In this document: positions 58,887 through 64,000 of the stretch, piece after piece
How the letters are laid out: the number at the start of each line of letters is the position of its first letter
Position numbering within the stretch: position 1 is the stretch's first letter
NCBI RefSeq assembly: GCF_001570585.1
Contig: NZ_BBXF01000012.1
Span: 1-64,000, forward strand
From: Herbidospora daliensis
Lineage (GTDB): Bacteria > Actinomycetota > Actinomycetes > Streptosporangiales > Streptosporangiaceae
DNA: 64,000 nt
Direction of reading: 5' to 3'
Made by a program: the position numbers and the translations under genes
Notes under the pieces: model-generated
The model's input: only the letters and a program-made list of their open reading frames with translations
What the model was told of the DNA's origin: nothing
Database searches by the model: none

Positions 58887-59545
58887 GACGGAATCCCTTC
58901 GGTGAAACCAAGGTCGGTCAGGAGTTCGATCAACGGCCGCGCGGCCAGGGTGACGGCGGCGAGCTCGTGATCGTCGAGCTGGCGAGAGAGCAGCAGCGCG
59001 GCCCCCGGAGCCAGGCCGACGCCATGGAAAACAGGAGGAAACGTGCCGGGCGGGGGAGTGCCGAGGCCTTTCGGCGCGGCCGCCGCTGTCCGGGTGGTGG
59101 TGGCCGAGGCGGTCGCCGAGGTCGGTGTGCTGGTCCAGAACCTTTGGCGCGGGCCGGGATCGGTCGGCTGGGAGTGGCCGTTTCGGGAGGGTTCCTGTCG
59201 GCCGCCCTCGGCGGCTGCGGGCCGGTCCGGGGCCGGCAGGTCGCCGCCGGCGAGTTCGGTCAGGCGGGCGTCGGTGGCGCCGAGGAGGTCCTGCTGGATG
59301 GCGGCGTTGGAGAGGCCCTCGGCCTGGCGGCGTCTGATCGCGACCAGTTGCAGCAGGTGCCTTCGCCCGTAGAGGGCGATGCGGCCGCGGCGGGCGAGTG
59401 GGGGGTCGAGGAGGCCGATCGTCGTGTAGTAGCGGATCAGGCGTTCGTTCGGCACGTCGCTGACCCGGCCGTTGGCAGGCGCCAGGCCGGCGAGCGCGGC
59501 GGTGGCGCGCTCGGCCAGTTCGGCGATGGTCCAGGTCTCGTCCAT
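58883..59545 (-). CDS. MerR-family transcriptional regulator
   Basis: A 220-residue regulator. The N-terminal winged helix-turn-helix has the MerR pattern R-L-I-R-Y-Y-T-T-I-G-L-L-D-P-P and G-R-R-H-L-L-Q-L-V-A-I-R-R-R-Q. A Thr/Ala/Pro/Ser-rich linker (about 110-165) leads to a short C-terminal helical domain without metal-binding cysteines, so the inducer is unlikely to be a metal. Its operator is very probably the tandem palindrome just upstream, and it should control itself and the VWA gene, which overlaps its stop. Confidence 0.87.
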   Translation of the reverse strand: MDETWTIAELAERATAALAGLAPANGRVSDVPNERLIRYYTTIGLLDPPLARRGRIALYGRRHLLQLVAIRRRQAEGLSNAAIQQDLLGATDARLTELAGGDLPAPDRPAAAEGGRQEPSRNGHSQPTDPGPRQRFWTSTPTSATASATTTRTAAAAPKGLGTPPPGTFPPVFHGVGLAPGAALLLSRQLDDHELAAVTLAARPLIELLTDLGFTEGIPS

Positions 59546-59551
59546 ACCTCA

Positions 59552-59581
59552 ACAGTGACACTGTCACGATGACACTGTCAA
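59552..59581 (-). promoter_or_regulatory. merR promoter with tandem palindromic operator
   Basis: TGACACTGTCA occurs twice (59556-59566 and 59570-59580), each an 11-bp palindrome, with starts 14 bp apart. On the minus strand a perfect -35 element TTGACA (59581-59576) and CACTGT (59557-59552) are 18 bases apart, so the operator fills the promoter spacer. The start point would fall at or next to the merR ATG (59545), implying a leaderless mRNA. dps starts 73 bases away on the other strand and may be under the same site. Confidence 0.7.
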
Positions 59582-59653
59582 GTGGGGAATATGGGCGATT
59601 CGTCCACTGTTGTGCGAAATAGACCGGCTTATCTGGGAGGGAGATCCGCTTTC

Positions 59654-60121
59654 ATGGCTTCGATCACCAGCCTCTTGAGCGCGGAGGACAAGAAGGTCAC
59701 GGCTGAGGCGCTGCAGGGGGCACTCGTCGACTTGCTGGACTTGTCGTTGCTCGGCAAGCAGGCCCACTGGAACATCATCGGACGGTCGTTCCGATCGCTG
59801 CACCTGCAGCTCGACGAGATCGTCAGCCTGGCTCGCGACAGCGCCGACAGCGTGGCCGAGCGGGCCATCGCCATCGGCGTCAACCCTGACGGCCGGGCGC
59901 GCACGCTGGCCGAGCACACGCACCTGCACCAGCTCGACCCCGGTTACATCGAGGACGGCAAGGTCGTCGCCGCGATGACCGACATCCTCGAGTCGATGGT
60001 GCGCCGCATGCGCGAGCGCATCGAGGCGACCGAGAAGAGCGACCTGGTCAGCCAGGACCTGCTCATCGGGATCACCCGCGAGCTGGAGAAGCAGCACTGG
60101 ATGATCCAAGCCCAGCGCTGA
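59654..60121 (+). CDS. dps: Dps-family ferritin-like DNA-protection protein
   Basis: A 155-residue Dps protein, the usual length. It forms dodecamers that store iron and shield DNA. The ferroxidase-site pattern K-Q-A-H-W-N-I-I-G with the downstream L-D-E-I-V (His, Asp, Glu at subunit interfaces) is present. ATG 59654 has GGAGGGAGA nine bases upstream; a longer in-frame form lacks this support. It is divergent from merR, whose operator lies in the shared intergenic region. Confidence 0.93.
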   Translation: MASITSLLSAEDKKVTAEALQGALVDLLDLSLLGKQAHWNIIGRSFRSLHLQLDEIVSLARDSADSVAERAIAIGVNPDGRARTLAEHTHLHQLDPGYIEDGKVVAAMTDILESMVRRMRERIEATEKSDLVSQDLLIGITRELEKQHWMIQAQR

Positions 60122-60210
60122 CACCCCCCGAACCGAGACGGCCGCCGCGCCTGATCACGTGATTGGCTGGATCCTTTCAGGAGCGGCGGCGCCAACCTGG
60201 GTCACCGGGA

Positions 60211-60246
60211 ACCGATGCCGCGGTCTTTCGAGACCGCGGCATCGGT
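60211..60246. terminator. 16-bp hairpin with TTCG loop between dps and the KAP gene
   Basis: Arms 60211-60226 and 60231-60246 are perfectly complementary over 16 bp and closed by a TTCG tetraloop. It sits five bases past the stop of the KAP NTPase gene and 89 bases past dps, so it should stop both. Confidence 0.88.
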
Positions 60247-60250
60247 GTGT

Positions 60251-63076
60251 TCACAGCAGGCGCCGGGCCAGGTCGGTCACCGACGGCGGCGCGGCCAGCA
60301 GCACCTTCAGCGGGTCCCATCGCGGACCCGGTTCCAGGCCCGCGTCGTGCAGGGCCTCGTCCCACCGGCCGCCGTCGCGGGCGGCCTCCTCCAGCTTCCC
60401 GAGCACCGTGCCGCCCGACAGCCGCGACAGCAGGTGCGGCCAGCGGACCGTGAGGGCGGCCAGTTTCGCCACCTCGGCGTCGGAGGCGGCGCGTTCCCCG
60501 GCCAGCCGCTGGCGGTAGGTGACGAACGAGTAGAACCGGAAGACGTTCACGTAGCGCTTGAGCTCGCGCGGGTTCGAGGCCGCCAGCACCGGCAGCGCGC
60601 CGCGGATCGCGCGGTAGGCGTTCTCGTCGCTGTAGAGGTCGTCGAACACCCGGTCGGCGGCCAGGCGGGTCTCCGCCCACAGGCCGCCGAGCGCGGAGGT
60701 CTCGCCCTCGTCCACGGCGACCGTGTCCTGGGCCACGCGGGCCGCCTCGTCGAGGGTGTCGACCCGCGCGCCGGAGCCCCGGATCTGCCGTTCGATGCGG
60801 GCCACCATCGCCAGGTCGACCGACGGGCGGACCGGCGCGGCGACCGGGGCGCGGCGCTGGGCCGGGATGTCCATGAGGGCGCGCACGTATTCGGGCAGGC
60901 GGGCGTCCTCGTCGAGCAGCGGCACCCGCAGCGGCAGCTGGACGATCTTCTCCAGGAACCGCCAGCCGAGGTCCTCGCGCAGGTGGGCGGGCATGCTCTC
61001 GGCCAGGTCGCGGTAGGCCACCTCGACGTGCGCGGCCACTACCTCCGGCTCCATGGCCAGCACGAACACGCAGTTGGGGAACTCCCCGGCCAGGAACAGG
61101 TTGATCGCTTCGATCACCTGGGCGACCGCGCCCGACGAGCAGCGGTCGAGGTCGTCCACGAAGACCACCAGGGGGCGCTCGGAGGTGGCGACCAGGTCGA
61201 GCACGTGTTTCATGTCGGTCTGGACGAGATGCAGGAAGCCCGTGCGGGCCCCGTAGCCCGGCCCGTCTCCGCTCAGCGGGTCGGGCGCCCGGACCAGTGA
61301 CGCGAACGCCGACTCGGCCGATTCGGTGAGGAAGCGCGCCAGACGTACAGAAGCCGCGAAGACCGCGGCCACCGCGCCGCCCGAGGCGAGCGCGCCCGCC
61401 GCGCCGTCGAGGAACGGCAGCAGCGGCGCGGCCAGCAGGGACGCGCCCGACAGCAGCAGCGTCAGGACCAGCCCGAGCACCGCCGGGCCGAGCCGCATGA
61501 GCGCCAGGTGGTAGGCGCGGCGGCGGACCGCCTCGCGGTCGACGCGGGCCAGGTTGAGCCGCAGCCAGAAGCGTTCCCGTTCGGCGCGGGGCAGCCGGTC
61601 GGTGATCTGGGTGATGATCTCGTGGGCGAGCCCGGCCCAGACCTGCTCGTCGTTCTGGTACATCCACGGGTTGAACCAGACCGTCGGCCGCCAGCCGCCG
61701 GTGGTCGCCTCGACCGGCGCGGGCTCCCCCTCGGCCTCCTTCGACAGGGCCCGGACCTCGGCGTTGGTGACGCCCTCGGAGGCCCGGTTGCCCGGCCAGA
61801 GCCGGGCCAGCAGCCGGATCAGCCGGGCCGGCGGACGGGCCGGCAGGCTCCGGGGCAGCCGCAGCTCACGGGCGTTGCCCGCGGGGGCGCCGGGGTCGAG
61901 CTCCTCCTGGATCATCCGCATCAGCGAGGTCTTGCCGGTGCCCCACGGGCCCTTGACCCCGATCGTCAGCGGCGGCCGGGTCTCGGCGTGCCGGATGAAC
62001 GCGGCGATGGCCTCGGCGTAGACGCGGTGGCCGAGATGGTCGTCGACGGTCCACCGGTCAGGCGTCAGCCGGGCCCGGGGCCGGGTGGCCCGTCGGCGGG
62101 CCCGCCAGCGGCGCAGCGCGCCCGGCAGGGTGGCCCGCTCGTCGTCGTCGAGCCGGGCCCGGCCGAAGAGGGCCACGGCCGGGTGGCTGAACGGTTCACC
62201 CAGCAGGCCCCACTCGGCCAGCTCGGTGCGGCCCTTCCGGGTGCCGCCGAGGACCTCGGCGACCTCGCCGGTCAGCCGTTCCCCCTCCGACAGCAGGCTG
62301 CCGCGGCGGAGCAGCAGTTGCGCGTCCACCGACAGGTGCTCGTCGTAGATCCGGGCGACGGCCTGTTCGGCCGACTTCGGCCGGGGGCCGCCCAGCATCG
62401 CGGCGGCCCGCTCGAAGACCGTGGGCAGCGTGCCCGGCACGGTGCCGCGCACCGCGACCGCGACGTCGAGCGCCTCCGGGGAGGTCAGCAGGTGGGGCAG
62501 GAACTCGGCGTGCTCGCCGAAGGCGGCCAGGGCGTGGGCCAGCAGGTCGGCGACCGAGACCACGCCGTCGCCGCCCAGGTCGGCGTCGAAGGTCAGCAGC
62601 CCGTCGGCCACCACCTCGGTCAGCGACGGCGCGCCCGGCCGGACCTCCGCGCCGAGGGCCAGGCCCGTGGTCAGCGCGGCGGCGGCGATGCCCGGCGGGG
62701 TCAGCAGGGCGCTCACGGTCTGCTCGTCGGGGGAGGCGCTGCCGATCCACCCGAAGTCGACGATCATCAGCACCGCCGAGGCGGTGGTCTCGCCGACGGA
62801 GGCCCCGAAACGTTTCACCAGCGTCGCGAAGTCGGCCCCCGACCAGGTCGAGGTCGACGGCCAGCGCACCAGCAGCAGGTCGCCGGGCCGTCCCGAGGCG
62901 AGGAACGCGGCCAGCCGCTCGTGGTCGCGCCGCCCCGACGGGCAGGTCTCGACGGCGTAGCCGGACGATCTGAGGGCACTCGCGAGCCGACGGCCCGGAG
63001 GGTCCTGGTCGAGGAAGACGAGGGCGCGGCGCGAGGTCACCGCGGGCGCGAGCACGTCTCCGGGAGGAAGGGGCAT
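60251..63076 (-). CDS. KAP-family P-loop NTPase with N-terminal caspase-like region
   Basis: A 941-residue protein. The KAP NTPase core has Walker A G-P-W-G-T-G-K-T-S (376-384), W-F-N-P-W-M-Y-Q-N (467-475), two membrane helices between the Walker motifs (about 531-553 and 560-582), and Walker B L-V-V-F-V-D-D-L-D-R-C (636-646), then L-E-K-I-V-Q-L-P and S-N-P-R-E-L-K-R-Y-V-N, all KAP hallmarks. Residues 1-210 look like a caspase-type domain: the strand G-D-L-L-L-V (65-70) should be followed by S-G-H-G but reads R-W-P-S-T-S, and A-V-L-M-I-V-D-F-G-W (101-110) takes the place of the D-C-C motif. A Ca-loop-like D-A-D-L-G-G-D-G-V-V-S (165-174) is kept. Role unknown; membrane-linked signalling or defence is inferred. 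Confidence 0.8.
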   Translation of the reverse strand: MPLPPGDVLAPAVTSRRALVFLDQDPPGRRLASALRSSGYAVETCPSGRRDHERLAAFLASGRPGDLLLVRWPSTSTWSGADFATLVKRFGASVGETTASAVLMIVDFGWIGSASPDEQTVSALLTPPGIAAAALTTGLALGAEVRPGAPSLTEVVADGLLTFDADLGGDGVVSVADLLAHALAAFGEHAEFLPHLLTSPEALDVAVAVRGTVPGTLPTVFERAAAMLGGPRPKSAEQAVARIYDEHLSVDAQLLLRRGSLLSEGERLTGEVAEVLGGTRKGRTELAEWGLLGEPFSHPAVALFGRARLDDDERATLPGALRRWRARRRATRPRARLTPDRWTVDDHLGHRVYAEAIAAFIRHAETRPPLTIGVKGPWGTGKTSLMRMIQEELDPGAPAGNARELRLPRSLPARPPARLIRLLARLWPGNRASEGVTNAEVRALSKEAEGEPAPVEATTGGWRPTVWFNPWMYQNDEQVWAGLAHEIITQITDRLPRAERERFWLRLNLARVDREAVRRRAYHLALMRLGPAVLGLVLTLLLSGASLLAAPLLPFLDGAAGALASGGAVAAVFAASVRLARFLTESAESAFASLVRAPDPLSGDGPGYGARTGFLHLVQTDMKHVLDLVATSERPLVVFVDDLDRCSSGAVAQVIEAINLFLAGEFPNCVFVLAMEPEVVAAHVEVAYRDLAESMPAHLREDLGWRFLEKIVQLPLRVPLLDEDARLPEYVRALMDIPAQRRAPVAAPVRPSVDLAMVARIERQIRGSGARVDTLDEAARVAQDTVAVDEGETSALGGLWAETRLAADRVFDDLYSDENAYRAIRGALPVLAASNPRELKRYVNVFRFYSFVTYRQRLAGERAASDAEVAKLAALTVRWPHLLSRLSGGTVLGKLEEAARDGGRWDEALHDAGLEPGPRWDPLKVLLAAPPSVTDLARRLL

Positions 63077-63228
63077 GGCCGACCACTTTAGAAATGGTCC
63101 AGCTCTCCGCCGCTCGCGGTTTGGGCAAAGTTTTAGCCGCGGACCCGTGCGGATTCCCCGTAAGTTCACGTCGCTCGGTTCGACTGGCCCCGCCTGTCAC
63201 GCGTAGCGTGATTTGTGAGGGAGGTTCC

Positions 63229-64000
63229 ATGGCTGCCGGTTCGGGGAGGTTCGCGGCCCTGATGAGAACACCTGCTGATCCGGCCATCGAGCTGGCCGAG
63301 GGATTCACCAGCCGCGTGGTCGGCCGTACCGGCGAACGGGTCGGGGGCCTCACGTGGCACCAGGCGCCCGACGACGGCGCGTGCTTCGTCGACGGCGACG
63401 GCTGGATCTACGTCTCCAACTCCGAGATCCCGCTCCTCGGCGGGGTGTCGGCGCTCAGGTTCGGCCCCGACGGGTCGATCCGCAGCGGTTACCGCATCCT
63501 GTCGGGCACCGACAGCAACCGGGCCGGCGGAGCGACGCCGTGGAACACGTGGTTGTCGTGTGAGGACACCTGCCGCGGCCGCGTCTTCGAATGCGACCCC
63601 TACGGCCACTTCGCCGCCATGCCGCGCCTGGCCATGGGCCTGTTCCGGCACGAGAGCGCCGTCTGCGACGAGGTCGGCCAGGTCGTCTACCTGACCGAGG
63701 ACCACCCCGAGGGGTGCCTCTACCGCTTCCGCCCCGACGACTGGGGCGACCTCACGACCGGGGTCCTGGAGGTCATGGTCGGCTCGGGCGCCGGGAAGGT
63801 GACGTGGTCCCGCGTGCCCAACCCGGCCGCCACCGACGCGCCCGCCCGCGACCAGGTCGAGGGCACGGTCCGCTTCGAACGGGCCGGCCGCTGCTCGACG
63901 TCGGGCGGCTTCTGCTACTTCTCGACCGGCGACGACCGCGTGTGGTCCTACGACCCGACGGCGGGCGAGCTCTCGGTCCTCTACGGCGCCGACCCGAGGC
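63229..64000 (+). CDS. DUF839/PhoX-like protein, N-terminal part (cut by window edge)
   Basis: The first 257 codons of a DUF839-type protein, a family related to the alkaline phosphatase PhoX and often with a propeller fold. Visible patterns: L-A-E-G-F-T-S-R-V-V-G-R-T-G, D-G-W-I-Y-V-S-N-S-E, G-G-A-T-P-W-N-T-W-L-S-C-E-D, G-L-F-R-H-E-S-A-V, V-Y-L-T-E-D and F-E-R-A-G-R-C. No signal peptide precedes it, so this member seems cytoplasmic or exported by an unusual route. GGGAGG precedes the ATG at 63229. The C-terminal part lies outside the window, so length and metal ligands cannot be judged. Confidence 0.82.
   Translation, partial: MAAGSGRFAALMRTPADPAIELAEGFTSRVVGRTGERVGGLTWHQAPDDGACFVDGDGWIYVSNSEIPLLGGVSALRFGPDGSIRSGYRILSGTDSNRAGGATPWNTWLSCEDTCRGRVFECDPYGHFAAMPRLAMGLFRHESAVCDEVGQVVYLTEDHPEGCLYRFRPDDWGDLTTGVLEVMVGSGAGKVTWSRVPNPAATDAPARDQVEGTVRFERAGRCSTSGGFCYFSTGDDRVWSYDPTAGELSVLYGADPR

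Noticed and set aside
60150-60163. ATCACGTGAT palindrome downstream of dps as another member of the TCACGT operator set
   Set aside because: It lies between converging 3' ends, far from any promoter, so it is probably chance.
61508-63091. 527-codon plus-strand frame opposite the KAP NTPase
   Set aside because: Antisense shadow of a gene with complete Walker motifs on the minus strand.
1-64000. tRNA, rRNA, CRISPR array, transposase, integrase or prophage genes
   Set aside because: None was recognised: no regular repeat-spacer arrays, no terminal inverted repeats with a transposase, and no cloverleaf sequence was seen. A dedicated tRNA scan could not be run.

Overview
The window is one stretch of a high-GC actinomycete chromosome. 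It encodes a mycothiol-type enzyme, a bcc-aa3 respiratory chain with diheme QcrC and the small subunit CtaF, PspA with the associated proteins PspAA and PspAB, DUF3043, a large SARP/BTAD regulator, PimB-type and FadD15-type genes, and many GTG starts. Gene content and order match the conserved actinobacterial block known in Mycobacterium tuberculosis around Rv2182c-Rv2215 and in Streptomyces. The mix of these with Streptomyces-like families (SCO2322 family, SARP, MatB-like deacetylase/glycosyltransferase) suggests a sporulating lineage such as Streptosporangiaceae or a relative. That placement is inference. The window is cut at both ends inside genes: sucB on the left, a DUF839/PhoX-type gene on the right.

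Layout. 1-6.2 kb, minus strand: central metabolism (sucB, lpdA, pepA), then cobalamin assembly (cobS, cobU) and a secreted SCO2322-family protein. 6.3-8.2 kb: a small conserved gene, an aldo/keto reductase and a DUF3043 membrane protein. 8.3-12.4 kb, plus strand: the envelope-stress run pspA-pspAA-htpX-pspAB, then a mycothiol-dependent-enzyme homologue and a SIMPL protein. 12.4-16.6 kb: nadA, erpA, adoK, and a tusA/cysteine-desulfurase pair. 16.8-19.7 kb: ctaC-ctaD-ctaF. 19.8-26.8 kb: an accessory block (L,D-transpeptidase, SARP-ATPase regulator, FAD oxidase, secreted phospholipase A2) that separates the oxidase genes from qcrB-qcrA-qcrC-ctaE (26.8-31.0 kb). 31.1-38.5 kb: receiver-like protein, trpD, orphan kinase, SDR, Lrp-ligand-domain protein, DEDDh/GIY-YIG nuclease, GNAT, a tiny WXG-like protein and an NYN-domain protein. 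38.6-43.9 kb: cell-envelope proteins (two NlpC/P60 hydrolases, two metalloproteases, PimB). 43.9-50.2 kb: FadD15-like ligase, phosphoesterase, SRPBCC, ArsA-like ATPase, zinc-cysteine protein, glucokinase, EEP-fold enzyme. 50.1-56.4 kb: deacetylase/glycosyltransferase with a partner membrane protein, a secreted beta-propeller, an esterase and plsC. 56.5-64 kb: VIT/VWA protein with its MerR regulator, dps, a large KAP-type NTPase and a DUF839 protein.

How the parts fit. The respiratory genes form two transcription units that together encode the bcc-aa3 supercomplex. The region beside them handles sulfur and Fe-S supply (cysteine desulfurase, TusA, ErpA, and NadA, itself an Fe-S enzyme). A large share of the rest builds, trims or guards the envelope. 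The best-supported regulatory region is 39.66-40.05 kb: an exact CRP-type palindrome, a possible promoter, and a c-di-AMP (ydaO/yuaA) riboswitch precede an NlpC/P60 gene whose only well-placed start is CTG. Other regulatory signals are a perfect 7-4-7 SARP-type direct repeat beside the SARP gene, a tandem palindrome overlapping the merR promoter, and several clean terminator hairpins. The most unusual protein is the KAP NTPase at 60.25-63.08 kb, whose N-terminal region looks like a caspase-type domain without its catalytic residues.

No tRNA, rRNA, CRISPR array, insertion sequence or prophage gene was seen.
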